This document shows positions 54,501-64,000 of a stretch of 64,000 bases of DNA, piece by piece. Position 1 is the first letter of the stretch; each line of letters begins with the position of its first letter. Source of the stretch: Eudromia elegans (lineage: Eukaryota > Chordata > Aves > Tinamiformes > Tinamidae); assembly GCA_003342815.1 (NCBI GenBank), contig PTEX01000003.1:1324435-1388434 (forward strand), written 5' to 3'. The position numbers and the translations under genes are program-made. The notes under the pieces are model-generated. The model saw only the letters and a list, made by a program, of their open reading frames with translations. It was not told where the DNA came from and did no database searches.

Positions 54501-56592
54501 CATACAATACAATCTGTAATCATTAAAAAAAAATAAAGGAATTGTTCTCAGGCATGATTCACTTGACTGCCTGCCTGTGCTGGCTGATAGATGTAGAAAA
54601 TCAAGGTCACTGTTATATATCTAGATCATTAGCATTTGACATGTGTGTTTCAGTCCGTGACTCCAGAAGAAATCAGGTAGAAACTAGGTAGGCCAATTGT
54701 ACTTGGCCATCTTCTGTCGCTAGACAATATTAGCACCTAACTGAGGAGTAGCAAACCACAGATAGTAAAAACGTGAAGACAGAACTCTTACAGGGCTTCT
54801 GTGAGTTGTGGTTCTCACATACTTGAAAAACACAGATTTTCTACAATGCAGATACAAACCACCTGCTGCTGAATAGTCAGAGTCTGGTTCCAAGAGTCCA
54901 CGGACAGAATAATAATTCCTTTCCAAATACTGAAGCTACTACTAAGTCCTGTTGACAGCTTGTTTTAGGCATGCAACAGCTAAATCACCATTTTCATTAA
55001 ACGAAAATGATCTATAATTTTTTCTCTTTAGTTGCAATTATATTGGAATAATTCCAAGTTCCAATAATATTGAAGGTAAAATTTAAATTAAAAAAATCAA
55101 AAATATATAGTGAGGCCAAATAATACAGTATGGGTGAAATAGGAGAAACAAGCCTAAGAAATCCTTCCTTGCATAACTCTATTCTACTCACATGCAGGTA
55201 TGAGGGACCAGCTACTCACATTACTTCAAAATTCTGTATCTAATCTCAAGTCAAAAATTGAGGGGTCAGGAAAATAGCTGAATAACCCTTCTTACAGATG
55301 CAGCACATATAAAGTTATATTTCTATGATACCTTCTTGTAGCACTTACGAGAAGGTTTGCCCAGGGTATTAAGCCCATCTTTCTACTAAAAATGGTTAAC
55401 ACTTTTCAAAGCGGACTGATACACTGAATATAGATACATGTGAAAATAATTTTGCCATATATGTCATCATAAACCAAGTATGTAACTATATCAATATCCA
55501 AAGTCCTTTCTACATCTTAATAAAACTTTCTTTATCCTTTAGAGTGAAAATTATGCAGAGAAAATGCGCTGATAATCACACAGCACACCTAAGCAGCTAA
55601 GAAACCTCAAGCCATGTCACAGTGTTTCTGTTTTCCTCCAATCATTTCATTAACAGCTCTTTCCACTTTGTCACGCATGGGCTTCCCCAAAAGTCTCTAC
55701 GTTCTCACACTGGTACGTTTGCAGAAGAAATCATATCACTAGAAGTCAGTGTACTAAATTAATTATCTATAAAACTAATAATACTTAATAAATACGATGA
55801 TTTCTTTGCGTTCAAATATTAAACAGCTCAGTTTGTAACAACTTTGCCAGTCCTTGAAGAAAAGGAACTACATGCTGGAAACAAGTATAAAACAGACTTT
55901 TCTTCCTTGGACAGCTTTTATAGGTCAGAAGTCTTGTGTTTCCAACTTACAATCTGACCTCAATTAAAGAAGTCTTTAAGAGGACGCTAAATTACTTTTA
56001 TGTAATCGAAGTTTAAATTGAGACTATCATCTGGACTGTTTTAATTAACACAGTGGATATGACATGACCCTGCTCCAGATAGCAGGAAATTTTGGATAAT
56101 ATATTTGGGACTGTACTACTGCAAAATCATTTTGATTTTGGGCAAAACGCCACAGCTGGCAAGGAAACTGGTGTTGATGCAGAAGAGCTGAACTGCCATT
56201 ATGAAACTGGATAACATCTTGCCTTCCAGTTTTCAATAGATCACGATAACTCTGTTTCATCATACGAAAACCAGGAGGAGGTTTCAGTGGCTCTCACTGC
56301 ACTTATTGTTTAATAAATCCCTTTTTATCTTCTCTTTGTTTTTTTTTTCTTGGCCCTACTGCACATTCTAGTGCATAATTACACTGTCAGTTTCATATGA
56401 GGACTTAACTTGCATTTCTTAAGTGCTAATAACACTCTTATGGCTTTTACTGCATTTTTCCAATTATTTAATTACAGATACGTAAGAAGCTTCCACTGGA
56501 AAAAAAAAATCACCCATCTACTGCTTTCTTAAAGGATATTGTTAAAAGGACAGTTGAGCATATTTTGCTGCTTTTCAAAACAAAACTCCCTT

Positions 56593-56594
56593 GC
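56593..56594 (-). promoter_or_regulatory. non-canonical GC 5' splice site (GC-AG intron)
   Basis: The transcript reads TCTAAG|GCAAGGGAG at the exon end. AAG|GCAAG is the usual strong context of GC-AG introns, in which good base pairing to U1 compensates for the missing T. No GT nearby keeps the frame: the closest, 8 nt downstream, is weak and would shift the frame. The partner acceptor is TCTTGCAG before 40002. Confidence 0.85.
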
Positions 56595-56695
56595 CTTAGA
56601 ATGATAATCTTGCTCCAGCCTGGAATCTGATCCTGCTACCTGTTTGTACTTGCTCATTTTCATTTGGCGATTCCTCTCTTCTACATCCACAGCGC
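56595..56695 (-). CDS. RIMS2: RIMS2 101-nt linker exon
   Basis: The acceptor on the minus strand is TTTTTACTTAACAG. The exon begins with GC (completing a Gly codon) and then encodes 33 residues. They begin AVDVEERNRQMK, continue with SKYKQVAGSD and end in QDYHSK. This is the conserved RIM2 linker segment that directly precedes the YRSG exon, and the RIM1 counterpart is clearly different here. It has a highly charged, probably helical N-terminal half. The exon enters in phase 1 and leaves in phase 0. The end is fixed by the family sequence (HSK followed by YRSG), which forces a GC donor: AAG|GCAAGG. Reading through the donor would add about 20 intronic residues before a stop. Confidence 0.93.
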
Positions 56696-57281
56696 CTGTT
56701 AAGTAAAAAGAAAAAGAAAGAAAGAAAATAAGCACACCAGCAGTCTTCAAATCCAAGTTTAAAGTGATGCTTATGGAATTTCTAACAGAAAAAAAGATGA
56801 ACTCTCATTTGCTTAAATTAGTGGGTATGTAATTTTAATTTTGTAATTTCTGAATTACAATATTTTGGAAAAACAAATTAAAAAGTCATAAGAGGAGGAT
56901 AATAGTAGATGAGTTAGTAATTCAACAGCATCTGAGTAAGAGTTTTATTAGCTACAAAATTGAAACGACCCTCACTTTGAATGTAAATGGAATAGAATGT
57001 TTTTACAGACTAGCATTTTACTTTTACAAAAATATTCAACAGAAACAGTCACACATGAAAAAAACAAAGAATGTAACGACAACTTGTTTATTTTGGATGG
57101 AGATCCTGGTTTTTTACAGTAGAATAGTATTTTTTATAGTAGAATATCAGCATTTTGTATCAAATTACTAATCAGGTAAGGACCTTGGGCTGGTGTAACT
57201 TTCATTTACCATCGCTTAATATGCACAAAATAATTTTCAAAAAGAGTAAAGGAATGTTGAAGAGCCACCCAGTGGTAGCAC

Positions 57282-57302
57282 TGTCCTACACACTGTAGGA
57301 CA
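57282..57302. repeat. perfect inverted repeat, 9-bp arms, 3-nt loop
   Basis: The arms tgtcctaca and tgtaggaca are separated by cac. This is a short hairpin-capable sequence just downstream (in transcript sense) of the stop codon of the exon-like segment. It is too small to call an RNA gene. Confidence 0.6.
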
Positions 57303-57321
57303 CACAGCTTCAAGGACAACT

Positions 57322-57438
57322 TTAGACTTCAGTTCTTGGATCAAACACATGATTAACCTCTGCTTGGGGAGAGGTGGATACTACGCAGGCATCAGTTGTT
57401 TTGAAGCCAACTGCTACTGTAACATCATAATTTACTTT
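57322..57438 (-). other. exon-like open segment with a good acceptor (doubtful)
   Basis: On the minus strand a strong acceptor (CATCCTCACCATTTCAG) is followed by 38 codons starting KVNYDVTVAVGFKTTDA and ending at a TAA stop. The residue mix looks protein-like. However, the preceding RIMS2 exon ends in phase 1, and in that phase the segment hits a stop within five codons. No poly(A) signal was noticed directly after the stop. It could be a pseudo-exon or chance. Confidence 0.2.
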
Positions 57439-60400
57439 CTGAAATGGTGAGGATGAAAGTTCCAAAGCAGAGATAAAAGGGTGAGAAACAAAAACAGAAA
57501 CATGAGAGGAAGATAACAAAATGAGGAGAAGATAAGAGTCCAGAATTAAAAATAAAGTCTGGCCAAAAAAAAAGTGATCTATTATATACAGGTGAGGCAC
57601 GGTTCTCTTCCACTTAACGTGATAAAAATCACGAGTAATTCATTATTCACCGGATGCTATGAAGCATTTGGTTTGATGGACGTGATCTTACACGCTTTTA
57701 AGAAGGTTGTCCAGGATTAAATTTTCAGAATTTCAGTCACAAATGCAAGCGTCTGTATATTCACATTGGAAAATCTTGACTTCTACTCATGGAATTGTGA
57801 TGAGAACTTTAGTTTTTAGGATATTATTTAAGTCTGACGTAAACTCCAAAGCTAAGTTCTAAGGAGGAAACTATCTGCACAACGGGGCTTTGCACAGGGC
57901 CTCCGCAGAGCCTCTGAGCTTTGTATTTGCCCCCTTGACACCAGCAAGGCCAGTACCGCACTGCAGGAAAGGCCACCAAACCGTCCAACTGGAAAGGAGA
58001 GGGTCAGGAGCAGAGGCCATGGGCTACGTTGCTATGTAAACCCTGCTGGTCTCTTATTTTCCAAACTCTCCATCTTTGCTTCACACAAACAACATGAATG
58101 AAAACATTTCATGGAAACCTTTCACAGAGATGTAAATTAGTAATAATGAATAAAAAGAAATTGTGTTTTTACAGGCAGAGAGACAATGAAGAAGCAGAAA
58201 ACAATGACATCAGCAGGAGAAAACTCCTAAAATACAGTATACCTACTGTTTCCTACCAAAATTTTTCTACAAAAGCAATATTTGCCAATTGCCATTAAGT
58301 TGCAAAGATTTTTCAATGACCTAGTTTCAAACATCCCATAAATGAATTTATAAATGTATTTTCTCTGTTCAATCCAGGAAACTTTTAAATAGAAAAATAT
58401 TTTTCTTTATTCAATGGCAGAAATAAGTCAGTGTCACTGGTCAGGTAAAATAACTTCTCCTTAAAGAAAGAAATCATCTTTTGATGAAATCAGGACAAAT
58501 CCACTTAATGATCTTTAGTTTTAGAAGAGTTTGCTTTCATGACACGGGAAGAAATGATAAGCATAAATTTTGAAGTTTTGTACATCTTTCTTGGGAAGTT
58601 TCTCTGATTAAATCAACATGTATATTCTTTGTTTGCAGTTATTCTGCCATGAAAACTTCAGGAAATGACAGGAAGTGATCAAACACCTCCTCTTGATCAG
58701 GCATTAGGAATTGCACAATTATTCATGAAAACAGTCATTGCTATTCCACAAATCCAGTTGCATGTGTTCTGCAAAACCAAGCACCCCTAAATATGCAGTT
58801 GAGAGGGAGTATAACAGGTAGGCCCCTAATGTGAGTCCTTCATATTCACTGGCCTATTCCTGACCAGTGACCAAGCTATACACGGTTGAGTATGATACAT
58901 GATATGTGACACACAATATATGATATAATGACTCACAACCAGTGAGTTACACTTCCGAAATGCTTGAATAAGTAAGAATATCAGTCTAACACTATGGTAC
59001 ACATTTTTGGTTCAATTAATTACTCATTTAATTACTCCGGCTTAGTTTGATTTATAGATTTATGATTTGTATGGTCATATTCTGGAGTACTTTGTTTATT
59101 GTGGAAAAGTTTACCTAGGTCTATACAATTTATGGATTCTGTGACATCTCTGAATCTGTTTTCCAGTTCTTCTCTCTGCCCTTACACTCTCTCCAGTAAG
59201 AGATATGAAAATTTCTATTTTTGCTCACAAAAATAAATTCATTGCAGCTAGGAATGCAAACGGGGTTCATATCAATTTTTCTGTATTTTACAATTAGGGA
59301 CAAGAAGGAAATGTGAGATGGCTAAGTCCCTGAAAAGTCAAATCTAAAAAGGCAAAATTGGTGGCTCATTTTAATCTCAGGAGAAAACAATGTAGATGAT
59401 AGCCAAATTTAAAATAAATTTATTCAATTCCCACAAAAGCTCATTAAAAGAGAATTTGCCTTGCTATATTCTTCTGAAACTGCCACTAACAAACAAATTA
59501 ATCCAATTATATGCAAAAAGAAGGAATCCTAGGGGCAATGCACAGTTCACCGTGCAGAAGATCCGCTCCAGTTGTGCCGTGCACGGAGCTGACGTGCAGA
59601 CAGACTGTGCAGGGCTCTGCCTGCCGCGGGCTGACCTCAGCTGCAACTAAAGCCAGGACTGGGTGGCAGCAGGACAGCTTGGGAGAGTGTCACGGCCACT
59701 CCCCTCTCGGGCAGCCCGGAGCACGAGCACCAACTAGGGCGAGCACAGGGCTGCAACCATCTCCTATCCCACCAGCAGATCTACACGCAGCTGATACCTA
59801 CACGTGTGGAATAAAGCAGGAGCATAAAGCCCTGCTAGAGGTTTCAGTGAGTGTTGGGTGCTTTAGGAACCTTCATCTCCTAACATGGTTTCAGCAAACA
59901 AGTGAAGGCCTGACATGAGTCCCACACAAAGGTCTCCACTATAATATAGACTATGTCTAGATATAGCAAAACAAACTTAATCTACTAGGTATGAACAGTA
60001 ACAAAATGTTTGACACTGGTAGTACAAGGCTGACTGAGCCGTGCGTTGCTCAGGTTGTTGGCTGGGACCCAACATGAGTCATTTCAGGGCTTCAGAAACC
60101 TGAGTTATAAAGCTAGTTCTAACATATTTTGTGTTGTCAACAAATTTCAAATTGCATGCAAATGAATTTTGGCCAGGCAGAAGTGAGCGAGGTCACTTAG
60201 GCCTTTTTCTATTTTGAACTTCTTTTCAGAATTTGACTTGTAGATAATGTCATTTGCTCCAACAGAAAAAGCAAAAAGTCACGCAAACTTCAGACATAGC
60301 AATAAAAATACGAAGAGGGACTGATGGAAGAGCAAAGCCTGATGGTGCTAATCTGCTACAGCTGTGGAAAAGACAGGAATCGTTGCACTGTAGATATATC

Positions 60401-61778
60401 TCAGGTATTGCTCATTTTAAATGCCCTTCACTGCAAAAATGAAACATGGTCTCAAAGTTAGCTCTGTGGGGTTTTCGTAAGCACAGGCAAGTTCCTGGCT
60501 AAGGGAGAGCCAGCTGCTGATTCAATGCTAATCATTCACACATTTTCAAAAGAGAGCATGCTGAGGGAAAGCAGCCTGATAAATGTGCAGAAATGCTGGA
60601 ACAGGGCCCGGGAGCACAGTATGCGGCAGCCCTCTAACCTGCCCTAGCATCAAGGGCTCAGAGCAAGCACCAGAATCACTGCCCCAGCCTCAAATGCAAC
60701 CCATTATTTTCATGTGTTATCTTGACATAAGATTCTGCTACTTTACCATTAAAGCCTTCATCACTGGTGAAAACTAAATGTTTGTTTTCTGCTGTTGATT
60801 TTAAGGGCTTTTAATCAGCAATGTAGTTAAAATCTAATTTAATCTGACTTCAGTTGTTCATAGAGGCACATTTTCTTAAGGAGATAAGTAATCATTGAAC
60901 ACTAGTCCTGGAGTGAAACCTGTTACTGGCTGTTCTGATCAAACATTGTTTATTCTCTTGGGTAATATCTGCTGCAATTGATGGTCCATGGTCCACATCT
61001 AGAGGCAAATGGGATGATGAGATATCCCTATCCTTAGTCCCAGGAAGGCCTCCCCATAATCATAATTTAAAAAGGAAGCCAGTCAGCTGAGAGCTGTGTT
61101 CTTTCATTCATTGTCTTCTGCAGTGGGAACTACTAAATCATTAGAGCTGCTATATATGCAGGGCATGTGGAGGTCTGTGAGGAAGGGGATTTGGGTCACT
61201 AACATTGGCAAGGTACTGCACAGGGGGGCTTCTGAGGCACAGATTGTAAAAAGGGATATCAAAAACCTTCATTAAAGTATGGAAGTTGAGCGGGCATCCT
61301 CTTAATACTAGCATAGTTCCTTTTGAAGGGATATGGATAAGACAGAGAAAAGTTTTAGGAGTTCAGACACAGACCACAGTTGTGATCAGCAGACTACAGA
61401 AACAAATGAGATTTTGGAGTTGGGAACCTGTTCCAGAGAGGACACAGGATGGGGACTGCATGCATGGGCACTGTGTGCATGCACACTGTGCATGGAGTCG
61501 GGAGGACAACACAGAAGTCCTAGGGCACAGGAGAACCTTACTGAGCTGTCACTGATCTGCTTCCTCCCTTCTCTCCCCCTAACCTGACACCCTTAAATGA
61601 GCAGATGAAACACACTTGGGAAAGCTCAAAATACATTTCCTAGTGTCTGTTATCTACAGAAATCATCAGAAAACATGATCAGTGTGATCCACCTGTATGA
61701 CACACATTCTTCTTAGACACACAATGTCAAAAAACTTAAGGGAAATAATATGAAGATATTTTGAACAAGTCACCCTAC

Positions 61779-61814
61779 CTGCATCCCCATTCTCTGGATC
61801 TGCTTTCTTTTCTT
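61779..61814 (-). CDS. RIMS2: RIMS2 36-nt microexon (candidate cassette exon)
   Basis: Read on the minus strand, the acceptor is TTTATAG and the donor is CAG|GTAGGG. The exon starts with two bases that complete a codon, then encodes EKKADPENGDA, and leaves one base (G). That G joins the GC at the start of the 101-nt exon to make a Gly codon, giving the junction GDA-G-AVDVEE. The exon is phase 1 on both sides and 36 nt long, so it can be included or skipped without breaking the frame. It would add a charged 12-residue insert to the linker. A run of nine C and eleven T lies 26-36 nt and beyond upstream, and a UGC sits between that tract and the acceptor, as in neural microexons controlled by SRRM4. 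I do not remember this insert from mammalian RIM2, so exon status is inferred from splice sites and phase alone. Confidence 0.72.
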
Positions 61815-61839
61815 CTATAAACAAATGAAAGCAATATGT

Positions 61840-61871
61840 AAAAAAAAAAAGGGGGGGGGAGGGAGAGAGAA
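61840..61871 (-). promoter_or_regulatory. long pyrimidine tract upstream of the microexon
   Basis: The plus strand reads eleven A, nine G, then a GA-rich run. On the transcribed minus strand this is a CT-rich stretch ending in nine C and eleven T, about 26-57 nt upstream of the microexon acceptor. It is either a polypyrimidine/PTB-type splicing element or simply a slippage-prone simple repeat. Its placement fits a regulated microexon, but function is inferred. Confidence 0.45.
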
Positions 61872-61902
61872 AATGCAGAAATAATAATAAAGGTAACAAA
61901 AA

Positions 61903-61908
61903 CATGCA
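61903..61908 (-). promoter_or_regulatory. UGCAUG motif upstream of the microexon
   Basis: CATGCA on the plus strand gives TGCATG in the transcript, about 90 nt upstream of the microexon. This is the RBFOX recognition hexamer. One hexamer can occur by chance, so the support is positional only. Confidence 0.35.
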
Positions 61909-64000
61909 TTTAAATGGAAAAAAAAATGAATAAACCCCACCAAATTAATTCAAACTGATGGCCTTAGTCACACAACCAAGTATGGTGCTTCCAGAGGCAT
62001 ATTCACTGCACGCTACTGTGTACATTTTTGCACCTTAATGACTTATTGGAGGGAACCCAGAGGTATTAGGTGCCCTTCCAGAATCATTCACACATTCTGT
62101 ACAAAAGACAGCAAGGCAGGTGTCGGACATCGTTACTTTACAGTTCCCCTGCACGGGGTGACACGCCAGTAGAACACACAGCTTATGCTATGTGCTTTCT
62201 GCAGCACATACACAATATGCAGTCAAGCGGTTCAAGCATAAAAATTTAACGCCTCAGAATGGTTTTCAGTAATAATTTAAATCTTCTTTGGGATAATCAA
62301 TTCTCACAGCTTCTACAGGTCAAAAAGGTTTAATGTTATTACCCTAGGTTTTCTCACAGCTAAAATTGATGAAGAACGAAAGACCAAAACAGCAACACAT
62401 AGAACCCAGTTTGTGTACATAAATCCATCTAACTGATGCCAACAAATAATTTAAATGCATATCAAAGGTTGTATATGGCTCATGGCATTCTTCTGTCACA
62501 AATAAACATTAGTTTCCTTTGGCAGCATGTACACATTGCCCTGCGAAATCCAAGTTTGGTAATTAACGCAAAAGAAATAAAGTCCAATGAAATTTACTGC
62601 AACTAGCAATAGATGAACTTTTAAGCAGTCTCTCTCTGCTTCTTTTCCTTATCATAAGCCAGAATCTATTAATTTCAATTAAAAGAATCCCATGAATTTG
62701 GAACCCCCTCCCCAAAACTGTATGTATGATTGCAGTTAAATATTTTTTACCAAATTATTGGTTAATGAGGTTTGCCACAACAATGCTGTGTAGGTTATAG
62801 TACACAGATTATCACCACCAAAGAAGAAAACTAGAGATGTTACATTTTAAATAAATAGCAATTTGTAGGAGGGTATTAAAGTAGAGCAGCACCTAAAAGA
62901 GAAAACACATGGGGCAAGCTAGACGGGTTTCTACGGGTAACATACAAAAATGAGATCCAGCAGAAAGCACAAATAACGCCCTGCACTTTGGTGGGATCTG
63001 GTATTTCTGTGCCATTCTATGTGGGATGAAGATGGGTTTTCTATCGGCACATCCCAGTAGAAAGATTAGCCAAATTAATGGAGAAGGGACATGGTAAATC
63101 ACAAACCTGTGACCACATCTTTCCATATGTTCAGAAACAGTCGATAGCAAGTGCAGCCCATTCTCCATCCTTTGCTCTTCTGTTTTGTACACACTAAGTA
63201 ATGTCCTTTGCCCTCGGCCCTACCATTCTGGTCCTGGTGTATTCTGGCCAACATCGGCCCTATCTGGGCTGTGCATATGTGGGCTTTGAAGAAGAGGCAG
63301 AAAGGCAGAGACAGGCACGTTTGCCTTTTTAGCTTCCAAAGGCTGTTAGAAGAGCAGTCCCCAACACAAGAGCTATGAATACAACACTGGCTTCTGCTGT
63401 CTCACTACTTGCTAAAGCAAAAGCTCTTTGATAGCAACACCACTGATCCAGTACAATGCAACACGTATAAGAGGGAAAAAAATGGCATTAAAATACCTCT
63501 GAATTTGAGGAGAGACAGTATGATATAAAACTTAAATTATTTCATATATCTGGTGGAATGGAACCTTTACTGTACCTGAAACATCATCATAATACTGAAG
63601 TTAATACTATATAGTATTTTGCATACTTTTATTCCTTCTCTGAGATGCTGTATAAGGCCACTTTTCCATCTTTATGGGCCACAGGACTTCTCAACCATGA
63701 ATCTTTAAATGAAGACATTGTGAAAGAAAAAGAGAAACTTGAAACAAGTCTAAATTTCATTTGTTCTTGTTCGTTTAAAAAGGTACAAAACAAATCTTTC
63801 CACATTAGCTCACAGAAAAGAATACTACAGTCTTGGCAAGCAGGAAACTAATGGATCGAATCGCAAAAGTCTAAGTTAATGGTGTGACATTCATTAGAAA
63901 TCTCCAGAAAAAGTAAATCCTTTAGATTTTTAAGGGAAATGCTGGCAACAGCAGATCCTACTCCTTAAATTGAGGTTTCCATTGTATTGTAAAAGAACCA

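Larger units (their letters stand above)
40003..56594 (-). other. RIMS2 long intron (GC-AG)
   Basis: About 16.6 kb of AT-rich intron that starts with the GC donor and ends with TCTTGCAG. It holds a degenerate CR1 fragment, a CpG-rich patch at 51.27-51.55 kb, a small hairpin at 50.4 kb, moderately GC-rich patches at 42.0-42.6 kb and 53.8-54.2 kb, and short AT-rich simple sequence near 52.25-52.30 kb. I found no phase 0 exon matching RIM in it and no RNA gene. Confidence 0.7.
56696..61778 (-). other. RIMS2 intron
   Basis: Non-coding, AT-rich intron between the microexon and the 101-nt exon. It contains a small perfect inverted repeat at 57282-57302, a weak exon-like segment at 57322-57438, an AT-rich TGATAYATGATAT-type patch around 58885-58935 and a GC-richer stretch at about 59540-59790 with no recognisable gene. 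Nothing else is evident. Confidence 0.7.
22694..61814 (-). other. RIMS2: RIMS2 gene, internal part (linker between C2A and C2B)
   Basis: Four well supported exons and one candidate exon on the minus strand form one phase-consistent chain. From known family biology, RIM2 is a presynaptic active-zone scaffold that binds Rab3, Munc13, RIM-BP and calcium channels and primes synaptic vesicles. The exons here lie in the Ser-rich linker just before the C2B domain. The assignment to RIM2 rather than RIM1 rests on remembered paralogue differences: RIM1 has a divergent stretch around its KKRRSS motif and lacks the GLSRK segment seen here. Two small RIM1-like touches (MYTL and AVGTVG in the 242-nt exon) leave slight doubt. 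The gene continues beyond both window ends. The next downstream exon, expected to begin with a Gly/Lys-rich stretch ahead of C2B, was not found between 1 and 22693. Confidence 0.9.
61815..64000 (-). other. RIMS2 intron, no exon recognised
   Basis: AT-rich, non-coding sequence. Apart from the pyrimidine tract and the UGCAUG next to the microexon, I see no coding segment that matches RIM, no RNA gene and no clear transposon. The open frames here are short and low in protein character. Confidence 0.75.

Noticed and set aside
59511..59918. Plus-strand open frame of 135 codons in a GC-rich patch
   Set aside because: It is biased in Ala, Pro, Gly and Thr without any known motif, has no splice context and no support on either strand. 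GC-rich DNA has few stop codons.

Overview
The window is vertebrate chromosomal DNA, most likely from a bird. It is AT-rich, with long intron-like stretches, GT-AG splice sites and no bacterial gene organisation. It carries three CR1-type LINE fragments with the 3' end typical of avian/sauropsid CR1. A non-avian sauropsid cannot be excluded.

The only gene I can support is an internal part of RIMS2 (the presynaptic active-zone scaffold RIM2), on the minus strand. Transcription therefore runs from position 64000 towards position 1. In transcript order the coding pieces are: a 36-nt microexon (61814-61779), a 101-nt exon (56695-56595), a 173-nt exon (40002-39830), a candidate 234-nt Glu-rich cassette exon (38858-38625) and a 242-nt exon (22935-22694). 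Splice phases agree at every junction: 1, 1, 0, 2, 2, 1. These exons encode the Ser-rich linker between the C2A and C2B domains of RIM. The zinc-finger, PDZ, C2A and C2B exons are not seen and should lie outside the window. RIMS2 is chosen over RIMS1 because the segments EERNRQMK, KYKQVAGSD, SVQSERPRGN and SSIGAKMVAIVGLSRKSR match what I remember of RIM2 much better than RIM1.

Layout: 61815-64000 is intron. 56696-61778 is intron with one weak exon-like segment. 40003-56594 is a long intron with a CpG-rich patch near 51.3-51.55 kb and a worn CR1. 38859-39829 is a short intron. 22936-38624 is an intron with two CR1 copies and a pyrimidine-rich, possibly LINE-derived kilobase. 1-22693 is intron with small repeats only.

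The most interesting points concern splicing. Two phase-symmetric cassette exons, one 36 nt and one very acidic 234 nt, sit in the linker, with UGCAUG (RBFOX-type) elements nearby. One constitutive-looking exon uses a GC donor. No bacterial features, tRNAs, CRISPR arrays or viral genes were seen.
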